Positions 37,501 through 52,500 of a DNA stretch of 64,000 bases are shown piece after piece. The DNA comes from Gymnogyps californianus (taxonomy: Eukaryota; Chordata; Aves; Accipitriformes; Cathartidae): assembly GCF_018139145.2 (NCBI RefSeq), contig NC_059482.1:4476294-4540293 (forward strand), in the 5' to 3' direction. The translations under genes and the position numbers were made by a program. A model generated the notes under the pieces. It worked only from the letters and a program-made list of their open reading frames with translations. It had not been told where the DNA came from and ran no database searches. Position 1 is the first letter of the stretch. Each line of letters begins with the position of its first letter.

Positions 37501-40428
37501 AAAGTGAACTTGGGGGAAGATGGATTAGGTGGTGTTGATGTGGCCACACGAACATGCAGACCTCTCACTGAGCTGGCTTGTCTAGGAAGCCTTGCAAACA
37601 CCAGTGTGGTGCTGGGCCTGGACTGAGGTGCTCCGTGTTATGCTTGGAGCTGCGCTGGGTACCAGTTCATACTGCTGTACTGCGCAGTGGACATTACCTG
37701 AGCTCTTCTATATTCCCCAGTTAAGAAAAGGAAAGTCTACGGCAGCTCACACGTCCTCAGTGCATGTGCCAACTCATCTCAGATTTGACTTACAGATAAG
37801 ATGATAGGCCAAAGGAAATAATAACCTCTGTTGAATGCTTTTGAAAAAAGTATCTCTGATTAAGTATGGGGTTTTTTTTCCCTCTCCTCCCTTTTCGCCC
37901 CAAGTCTGTTAGCCCAAGCAAATGACTTGCTCTATTGGAAATGCCTCTGAATTTTCAATTTACCACCCTATCTCATTTGGCAATTCGTAATCCTGCCTTT
38001 GGCTGCCCTCTCACATAAAAGTCCTAACCGTGTTCGCTGGTATTAGATAGGCTAAACTTACTAACCTGAAGAAAGAGATTTGCAGTTTGTGGACAATGCT
38101 GTTTTAAAGGCAATGCATACAGTTATGTTCAATCTGATTTTTTTCCTTTTTAAGTTAACGTAACCTTCTTTTAAAGTCCTGAAAGGATTCTGTATTCATT
38201 TCATATTATTCTACCATAATTTGCCTTGTCATCTAATGTAACATCCCTTTTCAAGATGGACATTAGCTGTGACAGCTAGAAGAATGAAGTAGGTTTCACA
38301 GCTTTGCTAGTTAGCGTTATCAGTGGACTGGAAATAAGTTGGGGAACACCTTCCAGGGATATTATCAGTCCCAGTCATAACTGCAGGGGACAAGGCAGAT
38401 CCCCAAACCTACCCGTTGAAATCAATTATAAAACTTCCTTGGCTGCTTTAGCCACAGACTGGAGTGAGACTTCAGACTGGCAGCACCTACGCGCAAAGAC
38501 AGCATTGTTCCCTTTGCGAATGGCAGCGATCAAACCGCAAGTGGACAGTGTGTGAACTGAAGCTTGCCTGTCTTATCGCAGGCCTGCCCCAAGTGAAGCG
38601 GTGCTCCCCAGCAGGCCCCAGCACCGCTCTCCTGGCCGGCTATGACCAGGGGCAAGTATCTGTGTATGACTGAGGTTGAGGTTGGGGCTCCTGCTCCTCT
38701 CAACTCCCACAAATTCCACTCTTACATATTTACACAGACCAGCAGATAATTTTTCCAGTTACCAACCTGCCTCTAAGTTTAATGTGTTTCACAAGCTGTT
38801 TGGTAATTAATCCAGGGGTGATACAGACCACAAGGTTAATATCAGCTATTTAAGTTCTGCTATTTATTGCCACTTCCACATGTGGCTGAGCTACATACAG
38901 TGAAGTAGTACAATACTCTTGAATGATCGTTATTAACACCTTAGCATGACAGTACTAAATGCACGCATGTGGTTTCTAATTACTGCATTCAAAGAAGTCA
39001 ATAATGTTGGAGTAGATTAGCTCCCGTGCTAACACTACTGCAGAATTACAAATAAACACAGTAACAGCTGCTTGAATTAGATGCTGACTCAGTACCTCAA
39101 TGAACAGGATTCCTTTTCTCTAACCCATGTTAAATACCTTCTCTTGCTTTGCTGTCCAGCACACAGACACCTTTCCGTTCTCTTGTTTTTCCAGAATGGA
39201 AATTAGGAGGGGTCACCTAGCAGTGAGGTTCTTGGCTTAGAACAGATGAGCAATGCCTGTTACTGCCCTAAGCGCAACATAAACGTATACCCAAAACTCC
39301 ACTTTCTTTCAGACTGGTTTCCACAGTTGGAAATATTCAGCCTCTTGTTCCATCCATTCTCTTTGAGGATATTTGACTCCACTTTTAAAACATATGCAAC
39401 TTTGTCCTTTCGATAATCCCTCAATAATATTATCCTGAATTTTTGCTTTCGTTGTAAGATGACATTTCCCAGTGTACCAGATTTTAAGATGCATTAAAAA
39501 AAAAAAAAAATCTTTATCCAATAGCAAGTAAAAGACAGAAATAAGTTTAGCGCTACATTTTTCCATGGAAATTTCCTAAGAGAAGTATGTATATGAATAT
39601 ATAAGTAAATCATCATCTCAGCAGAATTTTTTTTCTTTTATACTTAAGGAGATATTTTCTTTTTCCTGTCAGGCCCTGCAAATGTTCCCTGAGTCATGTG
39701 GTTACAAAAATGTAGAATTACTCTCCTAAAGAGAACATTTTACAATTCATCACCAGGACTAAACCAGCTGCAGCTGTGAAAAAGCATTAGCATATTAGCT
39801 GTTATATTACAGACAAATCTTTTATTTATTTTGTGCCTTTAGCTCTGGAGATTTGGAATTTTCCCTTTCTTTCTCTGCTCCAAAGTCACTCACTGAATTT
39901 TCACTAGATAGTTTAATTTTGATTATGTTTGACAGAAGGAACTTTAATCCACACAATATGTAAAAAATATTGCATTTTAACAAGGGTTTTTACTTATGTT
40001 TTTATTGTCACTGTCATTGTATTGAATAGAATAGAATTCACCATATCAGGGAGGAGTTGTTATTGGTATTTAGGTGCCTTAGGCTTACTAACTGCTCAAA
40101 TATTATGAAGAAATTAACTCTGATAAAGATGATTTATTACTTTCCAAGAATGTTCATAGACTATTTGAATCTAGAGTTAAGATCTCAGTGTAGGAATAAA
40201 TGTATGTATGACAGGTAACCTTAAATCAAAGCTGTTCTAAGTTTGACGTTTTAAGTTAATTCCTCTATTTTCTGTTTGTCACAATGATCTCGAATACCTT
40301 TAGGTGGCCACCTAGCGAAGTGCTGAAGCATACGCGTAACTTTACACGTGCACCCTTCTGAGCAGAAAATTTCAAGCAGGGAAAAAAGTCATATACTTGA
40401 ATGAATATGATCCATGATAGTTACTTAC

Positions 40429-40571
40429 CACTGTCTATTGCCAGAAAGAGAGCAGTGTATATGTTATTCTGAACATAAGGAGATTCCCGATCCAGGATAG
40501 CAGTGGTGCCAATGGTACCATTGGTAGGGTTAATTTCTAGCCAGCCTGCTGGATCCTTGTAAACTGAATAC
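40429..40571 (-). CDS. CDH13: CDH13 exon (human exon 11 equivalent): end of EC4
   Basis: This internal exon of T-cadherin is 143 bp long on the minus strand. The acceptor is TTTAG at 40572-40576 and the donor is GTAAGT starting at 40428. The first base completes a codon from the missing upstream exon, and the final G joins GT of the next exon to make Gly. The translation begins [18 protein letters not shown], continues through ILDRESPYV, and ends FLAIDSG across the splice. This is the end of cadherin repeat EC4: WLEI plus NGTI is the usual cadherin pattern of a strand before LDRE, and AIDSG precedes the last strand. An N-glycosylation sequon (Asn-Gly-Thr) is present. T-cadherin is a calcium-dependent, homophilic adhesion molecule of the outer membrane leaflet and also binds adiponectin and LDL. 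The identification rests on remembered similarity to T-cadherin and on perfect phase agreement with the next exon. Confidence 0.95.
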
Positions 40572-43500
40572 CTAAATACAAATATAGAAGTTGTTAACAA
40601 ATTATATATCTAAACATAAACCAATTACATTACTACAAAAGAATATGTCTTCGCACTCACTAGCTTTCATGGAGTGGATCTCTTAATACTTAAAAATTTA
40701 AACTTTGTGCCATCCCTTTGAGATAGTTCTTTATTGTTAGTCTTATCTGACAGATGGAGATGTAGAGAGAGGTTTGAGGCAATTTCTTTGGATACATATG
40801 TCCAAAAGCTTAGTGCAGAAATCAATATTTAAAGCATTATGTAGGACTTGTTCCCTACTGCTGTGTTATACAGCCAGAGTACCTGAACACTTTCAATGGA
40901 CCTCTGCATCAACACTGGTATTTACAGACTTCATGAATCTTCTCACAGTCCTCCTTTTTCCAGACTCAAAATTCTGGCTGGACTAGGAGGTATATTTTTA
41001 ATTTACTTTTTGAGTGTTCTTCATTTTTTCTTACAATTACTTATTTTGGGTGAGGCTGGAAATGGAAGAAATTGTGGGGTATGGTAGCAAAAAGAGAGTT
41101 AGACTATGGATTCATTAGGTCTAAGGGAGTTGGTCATATGCAGACCCGGTTTGCATACATTTGTTCTGCAGTCTGTGATCTGTAGTTTCCTCCTGATGAT
41201 GATTTCAAATAGATGCTCAGAATCTTGGAACAATTCAACCACATATATGTTGTCTAAATAAGGATTTGAAAATGCTGTCTGTCAAGATCCCTCAATACAA
41301 AATTCACTGTTGTGCTTTCTTTGCATTAATTGGCACAAATATTTAGACCCTGATACTGGAAATATTTAGAGAGATTGTGGAGTTTATGCACTAAGAACTG
41401 CCCTACTTGACCGAAGTAATAAAAATAAGAATGTTCATGATTAGGGCCTAATTCTATACTCCGTTAAATATATTAAGGAATATAACAACACAGAGCTGAA
41501 TTAACTGGTACCAATTCCCTCTCCAATGAAATGTATTAATATTTTAAACCAAAACTCCAATGATATAATCAATACTTAGTATAATAACCTGTTTATCTTT
41601 TTTGTAGCGAATTGTTATAGGTCATAAACAGCCATACAATCCTCTATAGACATTTTAAATTACAAGCAATTGACATGAAACCTGTTATTGTTTAATGAGT
41701 ATGTGCCTAGCCAGTGCCTCATAGTGGCACTCATCTGAAAGGTGTCCTGTGTGATAATGCTGCCAAAAATAATTTATCAGTGCAACTATTTCCTGAGGGA
41801 ATAATCAAAAATAACAGATTGTTAGGGGGTAAAAAAAAGTAAGTAAAATGAAATAAAATGGCAGTTGCTGGAAGAGGAAAGAATAAATTGCAGGCCAACA
41901 AAGAAAGACATGGTCTCTTTGAATACTTATTTCAGAGGCTTACTTTGGTCTCTTGTGCTCTCTGGAAAGTGGAAAAATAAGCTGTGATTAGTTGCTAGAT
42001 CCCTCTAGCAGACTGTTAAGGGATGTCCATTATCACAGCTAACAATGAGGGGGCAATGTGCGGCTGTCCTATCCAGCTGCCTCTGACCCCCCAGTCCTCG
42101 TTTCAGACCTCTCAGTCCCGTATAACTTGTGCTTTTCCACTGTCCAGTTATTTTGATCAGACAGAGTTTGAGAACTTTGGATTTTTGCTGGGATCTCAGA
42201 AAAGCTAGGCAGAGCCACAGCTCTGAGCTGTCAGATGTCCGAGATGGCCAGTAGCATCCTTCATTATTCATGCAGCAATCTGATCATTGGCCGAAGGTAA
42301 AAGAAAAACAAAAGCAAATGACTTAGTGCATGGCTCAAGCTTAAATTCTGTCATTAAGATGGCACTGTAAAAGACTACTGAATGAACTGAAGAATGGATC
42401 TCTTCTGTCCCTCATCCCAGGAACTTCCCCTCCAACATTTGAAATAATGCCATGGGAAGGTGTCCTTAAGCAAAGATGTTTGTTTTTTTTTTCCCTGTAA
42501 GTTAGGAAAGATTAGAATGGATTTGACTTATAGCCTTTGAATAATAAATTTTGGGCACGGACACCATACTATTCAGCAGGAAGAAAACTTGATTGTTAAA
42601 AAGGGAAAAGTTCTGGGCAAACTGGTTTCCTCATGCAAAAATGAGGCAGTGCACGTACAGGAACTCAGGCCAGAAACATAGACATCTTTTCCCAGCCCAC
42701 AGATCAGGTATCCATTATAACTGGGTCAGCTGGAGGCAGAGCAAGACTTGAATTTATGCCTTAGAAAGAACAGGGCTCCAGGATCCCTGTGAATTTGCCA
42801 TGTGGCCCACAGGTCCATTTAAATAAACTATTCTATAGATTGACATTATACTTCAAAGATCGATGAAGTACTCTTATTTCTTAAGAATGATAGTCCAAAG
42901 AAAAAATACTGAGCTTTGTCTTTGAAAAACAAAATTGCTTTTAGCAGAAAGCCTTCTGTTAATTCATCAGAGAAATACCTCTCACCAAAAAAATCATCAG
43001 TTGCCTCAAAATGTCTTTGGTGTACCTCCAGGGGAAGTGATATTATACTACAGAAGACGAACATGGCTCATTTCAGAGGTGCTAACAGACAACACTGTCC
43101 ACATGACTGCTGTTCTTTACCAAGACTTTGCATCAGGCTTGAAAAATGCAACCTGCCCAGGGCTGCTGGACCAGATTGACTTTTCCATGGTACTCAGGAA
43201 CACACAGGTGTTCAGGGAGCCTGTTTCAGGATCAAAACTTCAATATATACAGCCATGAAAAAGTCCACATTTTTATGAACTATTGTTATTTTAAAATAAA
43301 TTAAAGGACAAATTTGGAAGCCAGAACCTTTTGGAATTTTTTTAAAAAAGAGACAAATACTGAAAACACTTGGCTTATTCATGCTCCCACAAAAGTCACT
43401 CAGAGTTTCACCACTGGCTTCCCCAGGAGCAGAAATTATCCCTTAGGGAATATGTGGAAAAGAATCAAAAAGGCAAACACTAGTGCATAGTGAGACATTC

Positions 43501-46500
43501 CATCAACCCAACATGTCCTTCCACTTAATAACCATTTAAACATTAATCAATACCTGAGCTTTATCTCCCGTAAAAATGAGTTACTAGAATAGCAACAATG
43601 CAGATCATTATTTCATTTCACTTCTTTGTTTCTTTTTTTATTGTTGCTTTTATAACTTTGCAGCAAAGGTATGCACAAAAATATGAAACAAGGGCAGCCT
43701 AAACAATTCCTAGTCTATTGTAAAACTGCAAATTCTCAATTAACCCCAAAACAATTTAAGAAGATTCAACACTTCTAAAGTAATGAGAATTTAAAATGGA
43801 TTGTATTATCTTCCCTGATTGCTCTACAAAGCACTGTTGGCTGTGCAAATAAAAAACTGAATTGTATAACCTGTGATTTGGCACAGGATATTGTAAAAGT
43901 AGTACTTTGTCTTTCCCACCACATTTTTTACTTATTGTAAGAGTATATTGCAGTACAGTTAACATGATTGTTCTTTGTTCATTTTTTTGAGGGCTCTGCT
44001 AGCAAAAGGTTTAGAATAGACTCATTAAGAAAAGCACTATAAAAAAAAGAAGTATAGAATACAAAGTTTCACTCCCTACTTTTGACTCTAGTGGGATCTG
44101 CTGATTGCACAGCAGTTTTGAAGATCAGACCATTCTTTTAGGTGGTTGAACATGAACTTATGTGCCTGCATGTACCTACTCAGTTTTGAAAATCTTAAGT
44201 AGATTGATACATCTGTATGGATGTATACAGAACTATGTTCTCTGGTGTGCCAATTACTGTTTATTTTGGACTTATTCTACATTGCAGTAGTGAAATTTAG
44301 TGCTGCTTTGTGGAGTTTCTTTATTTCTTTTTTTTTTTTTAAATTTTAAACCATGCCAACAGCTTACAGTTCCTAAGGGTTTATGTGACAACAAGGCATG
44401 GGCAAGTGGGTATAACCTATTTTGATTGTGACCTCCTTGCACTAGGTTCATGTCCTTGCACTATCTATAAGCCAGGTATCGCAAAGGAAGCAGAAAAAAC
44501 AATTCCCTTACACTGGAAATCGTCTGCTGCAAAGTTTAAGTATACACCTTAAATATAGACCTACAAATAGATGCAGAGAGCCTATAGATGCAGAAAAGGA
44601 GAACACAAATCAAAATATGCACTTGGCCTATTTGGTGCAGAACCAAAATAAAGTAGCAAATATATGGAAATAATTCAAAATTTATAAATGGTATCTTCCC
44701 CTTCCTGTAACACAGGAAAATAATTCAGAGAACACCTCCTGGGGTTGCTAGCAGATGTGCATGGTGCCCGTGGCTGGCACCTTGATTAGCACATAAGATC
44801 GTTACACAGAACAGTGGTGATAATATGGACATGGAAATCTGATCAGAGCCACAACCTTGCACTAGCCACAAAAGAATTCCGCAGCCGACAGCGCAATAGC
44901 CCAGGGTGTCATAGGAGAGCAGCCAGGCATCTAGGCACAGAGTCAGATGCTGCTCTTGGCAAGGACTTCCAGAGCTTGGTAGCTGCCAGACTTTTCCCAT
45001 GTGGAGTCAAGGGGTCTTGGCTCTTACGCTTTAACAGAAAGAGAAGGAAGGCAAAATGAAGCAGTGCCAAATCTGTGCTGAATGACACATCTGTGCCAGT
45101 CTGATGTGCGGCATTGACAGGAGTTAAGGTGAGCAATTTAGATAGGCTTGTCAGGGTGGCGGTTTTCAGCCTTGCACATCCAGAGACTGCTCAAGTCATG
45201 TTGTACAGAGACTGTATAACCAGAAAGATGGAACAGAAAAGAAGTGGTACGGTGGCATTGGCCCCATGAAATATCTGTCTGATTCTGCAGTTAGGCTTTG
45301 CTATGATAATGCGTAACAGGGCGAGAGACTGTAGGCAGCAAGTTGACACTGTGGTGGACTAGTGAGCAAGGCTGGTCTGGCTGCGTTAGGACTTGGAGAA
45401 TGGGACTTTGAGTCCCAGCTCTGTCACAATGGAATTAGGGAACCCTTTAATTCATGCTGTGCCCTCAACTCAGCTTTAAAATGGTGACGAAGTATTTCTG
45501 CCTTGAAAAGGTGTTAAAAGGATAAAATCTGTAAATCATTGCAAAAGGACTGAGAACATACAGCAATGAGGGACATCAAAAGTACTAAGACAGAATAGAA
45601 AAGAGTAATTTGAATAGCTTTCTAAAGATGCAGAAAGATATTTACGGGCATTTTCAAATTTTATAGTTGCTCATCTCCTTAATTTTTTTTAAACTGTTTA
45701 AAATAGATTTAGACTCAGATGAGTAAAAATTCATGTTCTCTGTGATACATGCATATATCTATGTGTGTGTATACTTACTGGTCTTGGGTGAAACTGAAGT
45801 GTCAAAATATCGACAGTAACCATTTTCATACTGTTTCAATCTGACTGGCAGGAGTCAGTATCAGAAATATAACAAAGCTTATTCATACATTAGATTTCCA
45901 AATCATATTTGCTGCTTTTATGGATCCTGGTCCCACTGACGTAAGTGAAAAAATACCAGTTGAATCGACCCAATATTTCACCTAAGAAGTATAGCTACAC
46001 ATTTGTATTTTGAATGAAAAGCATTCACATTATCCACATTACTGAATCCATAGCAGTTCACCTACAATTAGGTAACATATTGAAGTTACCATATCTGTCT
46101 TGCTCCTGCTGGGACTATACCATATAATGGCAGTCTCTGAATTTTTCTATGAGCTCTTCATGAACTATTCAAGTAAAATGAATAGTGGGGAAGGTAACTT
46201 AATATTGTCTGTGCCTAAGAGCTCAGCATGAGAACTCCCTTTTGCCTCTGAATGAAAAAATCTCTAAATACAGACATTATGTAATCTTTAAATCAAGCCA
46301 ATATGAATTTCATCTCATTATATCAAGTCCACCTGAAAAATCAAGAGCGACTACCTCTGGAAAAAGATTCACAGGGATGATTGGGAGAGACCAGTGTAGC
46401 AATTACAGCATAAATACACGCGCCTATGTACACAATGGTGGTTCTAAGAGAAAGACAAAAACACTTCCCAAAATATAAGTGTAACATTAAAAATCTAGAT

Positions 46501-49500
46501 TAAAACTGCATTGTTCTTCATATGCTCTATGTACGGATGACATAATGTAGAGCTTTAGAGATCAACCTGCTTCCCATCATGCTCCATCTTTTCCACTGTG
46601 CTATCATTACCTTTTGCCTGCACTAATTATGGCAGCATATGGCACCAGAAAGAGTAGAAAGGAAACCTTATTGCAACGCAGCAATTCTCCAGCTGAAACA
46701 TACTCCAGACTCATTAACGATGACACACTGCAATTTTTCTGCTATTTGACTGTGTGATAACAAAGGTATTCCTGCTCCCATACTGGTTTAGGTTATAAGC
46801 TTTGGGAGAGCAACTTACATTTCATATATGTATATTCACAGCCTTGCACAGCAGGGTCTCTGATTGCTAACCCATGCTGAATGAAAACAATAATAGTAAT
46901 TCTCTAACATATATTACATCTAATGATCTCTAACTATATTAATACTTGATTTTGTAAAGATATTTTTTATGCAATTCCAGGCTTGGCTTTTATTTTAAAA
47001 TGTTTGTGTCAGTAAAGGCATTGGAAGAATGTCTTTGGAGCAGTTGTGGGTTTTCACTTTTTTCAGACAATGTTGATGAATAAAATGTATTAATTTCAAG
47101 GTGCAAGTGAATATATAGGTTTGCTTTCCATTTTATACCCAGATATAAAGGTACTGCCTAAAAGCTTCTGCTGTAGCCCCTAAACACTATGTTGTACGGG
47201 TCAGTAACACAAGATCCACAGTCCTTGAGTTTAGTGTGACAAAGCATGTCCTAACAATAGAAAGGAGGCATTATTAGGGATAACTGAATTCACCATATTA
47301 ACAAAAAATTCTGGCAATGAAATAGAGAGATTGCCAGTAAGACTCCTATTTACCTTATCACATTAGCTTAAAGTATACTACCAGTAAGCAGTTGTGTGGA
47401 AAATCAGTTATTCAAAAGGGCTTTTCATACCTCCTTTCAATACTACTTCCTCACGTGCTTTCCCATGTGGATACCCAAATACGTTTTTCTTTCTTTATGA
47501 CCCTTGAAGAGCTCTACAATTTCTACTGAGATCCATATGACAGGATGTCTTCCCATCCTTCTGTATGAGGTAAACTCAGAGGCTGGTAGCTTGCCGTTCA
47601 ATTTGGAAATGCCTGGATCTGAGCCTGCATGTGAGCATTACGCTGTTTCACGTCTCTTTCAACACTCAACGATGGTCTGCAGTCCAACAAAGTGCCAGTG
47701 CCAACCACTCATCTCCGGTACAGTTGGCATCGGTCTGCCCTAACAGTTTTGTGCCTTCTTTTGCAACTCCTTTTAAATGAGTGCACGCAGTTAGCGTGGC
47801 AGTGTTGTCAGAACTCTAAAATGACTATTATGGGCACAAGATCATGACAATTTCAACACAACTCTGTTGTTGCTTAGAGTGTTCTGTTATGCAGTCATAA
47901 CTGAGTAATAATTCAAAGCTAAGCCTTTTTTTCATAACTTATTAGCAATTCAAATAACACTGCCTGAAATAACAGAAGCATGTCAGCAGGTAAATGGCTG
48001 TGTGTTAGGAGAGAGGGGCAAAAACTGATCGGTACTGTTTTTCATACATACACAAGCTACATTGCTGTTGGCAAGCGGATATGCAACGCTACCCTGGCAC
48101 TTGCTAAATCCCCTATTCCACATTGCTTTCAACACACTGGTCTGTACCTGAGCGTGTGGGCCTTGTGCTTCCTGAGGGAATGCATCAGGCATTTATAGAC
48201 ATATTGACATATTGACTGCTCAGTGTGCAATAGGTCTATGGTCTGCACACAGGAGACTTGGCTACTAGGCAATTCAGGTACACATGTGACATTTGAGGAT
48301 CCAGAATAACAGTTTGGCAGTTTGGGGGAACTGGGAACATTAAGTATTCATTAAGTATTCAGTCAGCCAGCTGAATTGGTTCTTTAGTTGTAGCATTCTT
48401 CTTTTCACCTCTTTAATATGAATCAACAGAAAAAAAATCCTGCATTAAGCTCAGTGCTACCAGTAACAGCCTGTTACTAGTACTAGCTAATTTATAGCTA
48501 GCCCAGATATCTATCCACCGTGCTGCGGACACAACCTAAAAAAGCATTTCCATTGCAGGTAAGGACTAAAAAGCAACCAGAGGATTTCATATCACAGGGA
48601 AAACAGAAGCGTACTTCATCACAGAACGTTACTGAGACAAAATGTAAGCATTTATTCATCAAAAAAGCTACAGGTTATAAGAGAAATGATAAAGGCAACA
48701 GTACCGATAGCCCATTAAAGGGCTTTTTCAGATCTTTTCCGATCACTTGTGTAAGTGTACATGTTGATAACTGATCCTCAAGGCTTCCAGAAACTGTCTT
48801 CTGTATGTCTAACTTTGTGATTCCACAAAATGATCACTGACAGTTTTAAAGACCTGTTTTGAACCTTAAACCTAACTGCATCTGGCCAAAACCTTGACAT
48901 ACACATATCCCTTGTAAACATGCTCTGTTAACACAGAGTTAAGCAGCCCCCAACAATCTTCAAAAGATGCTTTTAAAAAGTCAGAAAGGAAATGTAAACT
49001 GTCATCTGTTTGTACTTTCCATTCCCCATATTTGACTTACACACTACAGTTGGCAAACTAAGCATAGTTAGCCATCTTTTCCCATTAATACATGATCATA
49101 CAAAATGCATGGTTTTGCATTTGGATTGAAATGCTGTTACTAAAAGTGTGGCTATATGCTAAATGTGCAGTAGGCTGTAAAATATCTCCTGCAGTGCTCT
49201 CTTGCAGAGGTTTGGACATGCTCAAATTACTTTGGCTAGATTCTTTAAAATAAAAACTTTTAAAATATACAAAGCAAATTTAACTGAAATATACTATTAT
49301 TAATCAGAATAAACATATCATTAGCAAAATCTAAAACGTGAAATAAATCACATTTTCTGGTGACATTGTTGAGAAAGGTATTAGGTCAGATGCATTTTTA
49401 AACTTACTGAAGATAGAGGATTTAGGCAATAGCCATTTCTCAGCTTCATGGAACAAATATATGGGTTTGCAGACTGTCTGTATTTTCACAGGCTGGAAAT

Positions 49501-52500
49501 GTCAACTTAGAGTACAATTTAAAAAAATAAATTAAAATCCCCATCAATGTCCTGCCACAAGTCACTCTGTGCATTTTTGGTCACTGAAAATTCATGTTTC
49601 TCTTTGATAAACTGGACATATTCCAGGGTGAATTCATTAGCTACGCACTAGTGCATAGCTTAGCTCTGCAGGTCAGGCATGACAATCTTTGTAGTAACTC
49701 ACTGCAGCAGTTTTTTCCTGGGCGATCCTGAGGTGTCTCTCAAGCTTCTAGGAGTTTATGTACAAACATAAGCATGTACATACTTTATTCTAACCCTATC
49801 TGAATGGGCATCATACTTCTCTGGCTTCAATGCCAATCTGGCACATGAAATAATGTAATAATCCCCTCCCAAGAGCATGCATATCTGTTAGGATGTGCAG
49901 TGGAGAGGATATATACACTACTAAATTCAGTGGTGCTGCACAAGACTGATATATGTTGCTTTTTAAGGCTTAAGGTTTATACACACTCATATTTTGGTCA
50001 GACATTTGTTGTTAATATCAGTTTTCCATTGATTCAGTCTCAAGAAAAACTCATTTCAGCTTGTTCTAAAGAAATGTGTATTTTACAGAGAACCAGAGCA
50101 GGAATGCTGTGGTACAACAGGGCTGAGCATACGACTGAAGAAGCTCAGCAATATTTACTAGAACTCCTCTGTGCTGTATAGACACAGAATATTCTCTAGA
50201 ACAAGCTTCCATTTGAGCCTTCTTCTTTCAGTCACCCTTTCAGTTTATGAGTAATATATAGATATTTACAGCAAGAAAAGAAGTCTGCCCAATGCTTTGG
50301 AAGACAACTTGTCTCTGCTACAGCCTTTCCTGGCTGGTATCTGTTTTATGTCAATAAGTCACAGGAAAGTCTGCTGAAAATGTAAAACAGATTTTTCAGA
50401 AATATTTCAGCTATTTTTTTTTATTCTTATGATTGAAAGTGTACCTTTTTTCATACAACATTTTTAAAAAGGCAGACAAAATAAGATGGAAACTCTAGAC
50501 ACTATTTGGTCTATACCAATATGCCATTATACTTAGAAACACTGTAACATTCTATTTCCAGTTTACAAAAGTAGATTTCCAATTTAAAATTATAATTAAA
50601 AAAATCATCTAGAAATAATAAAAATTAAATCCCTCTCCCCCCAAAGTATATTTTCTACAACAACAAATCTTGGCAGGAATGATTTTGCTTAAAAACAAAA
50701 CAAACAAGCAAAAAGAACAAAAAACTTGCTTACTGCAATCTTTTTTGCAGTTAACTGGGTTGCAATATAAATATTGTTTTATGCGGGTGGGAGGAGATTA
50801 TGATGCTGAGATATCTCTATTTGTGGAATTTTCTCTTGGTTTCACTCAGAGCCAAGTGCAGACCCAGCAGACAGAATTCAGTAGCATACCTCTCACAGAA
50901 ATGTTTTTGTCTCATTCAAGTAAAAATGAAGTATTGCCAATACAGGCAAATTGGAGCATATGGGACAGCATAAAAGGTCAAACGAGAGAGCTTCAGCCGC
51001 TCATCCTTACTGCTAATGACAGATCGATATGTACCCAATATTGTCTCCTGCTGCTCACTGAATCGGAGCACAGTCGAAATTAGAGTCGGTGTTATAAAAA
51101 GAAATGTTGGTGCTATTCTGCATCAGACTTAGAAGGCAATGAGCTCCTTTGCTCAGACACTAGTGACCAAGCATTTTTCAGGCTGGGGCTCTAATCTCAT
51201 AGATTTTAGCACTGGAAGTGGTTCTGTGCCCCGAGGGAACAGTTTGCAGGGCTGTGGCCACACTACAGACAGTATTTGCTTCTGTTTCCATCTGCAGGGC
51301 ACTTTTAAAATGATGCACCCCACCTCACCATCTGAGCAAAAAGATTCATCGTTTCAGCTTTTTTTTGCTTGTCACATCAGTGATTTAGCAGGTTGGCTTT
51401 CATCCCAATTCTCTATCTACAATGATATAATCAAATCAGAATGAAAAATTAGATGAAACTCAGTTTCTAGTCCCCTGCCACTGAGAAATATCAGATGAGA
51501 AAATGGTTGACTAATTAGTTATTTGTGTGGAAAAACAATAGGAGTAAACCCCTTGGTAAATACGAAGAAAGTAACAGGAGAGTCATTGCAACTAGAATAA
51601 TAAAAAAACCCAAACACAAAACCTACAGCAATTAATCAAATGAAAATACCAAAACTGTAATAATGAGACAGTTAAATAAAATGTTATGAAAAGGAAAACA
51701 TTTTTTGTTATTATTGTACAGTCTTTCAAACACTTCTCTATACCAAGATCTAATTTTCAGGTTTTTTTCCTTCAGGGCAAAAAAATCCTAGAAGCTGAGG
51801 TGTAACAAAAAAAATTCCACAAACTCATTTATGTATTTTTTAATCAGAAGTGATTAGGGCTATGGTTAAATGAACCCAGAGGCTATAACTATCTGAATTA
51901 TTCCTAAAGCTAGGGAAACACACCGTATCTGGGACTAACACACTAGTATAATCAGGTTGTTACTGGTAGAATAATTGTCGACACATGCAAATCAGTAAAA
52001 GTTTTTTCATTGTAGCAATTGTGCCTCAAAAGCTAATCAACGTGAGATGAGCTGGAGGTTCTTTTATAAACTACCTAGAGAAGGTTTTGGCAGTAAAACT
52101 CTATCAAGTTTCTGCACATGTCAGTTCTTTGCAACTGTGCTTCCAGCAAAAGCAGCTTCTCCCACTGCAAATCCATTTGCTGCTTTCTCTTTCAAGCAGG
52201 GGTCCTGGTAGCTCTTGAAAAGATAGCAAATTTTTTATAAGAGCCCAGCAGATTCACTACTAAAATGTCACTATTGAACACAGCCATGAAATAGCACATT
52301 TCTACAGATTCAGTGTGAGTTATTTTTTTCTAAGGGATGGGCAGAAAAGAGGTGAGAAGTGGCTCACTACTGTGAAGCATTAGTCTATCCAGATCAATAC
52401 AACTCCTGTTGGACTGCGGATCCTACTGCCAGGAACTGGCTGGTCCCAGCAAGGGATTACTTCTGCCGGCTGCCATAAAACCTCAGTTTTGCCCTGGCTA

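Larger units (their letters stand above)
27242..40428 (-). other. CDH13: CDH13 intron 11
   Basis: A 13.2-kb intron from GTAAGT (starting at 40428) to TATAG (27242-27246). No LTR or LINE copy was recognised in it, in contrast to intron 13. It contains a perfect 15-bp inverted repeat (31103-31151), an RFX-type palindrome (34534-34547) and a poly-T run near 34979-34994. The open frames I examined (for example around 35484-35789) show no recognisable domain. Confidence 0.9.

Noticed and set aside
50670..51083. 137-residue plus-strand open frame followed by a 101-residue frame at 51139-51444
   Set aside because: Low-complexity lysine-rich start, no recognisable domain, and no splice-site pattern joining the two. 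Expected by chance in intronic DNA of this length.
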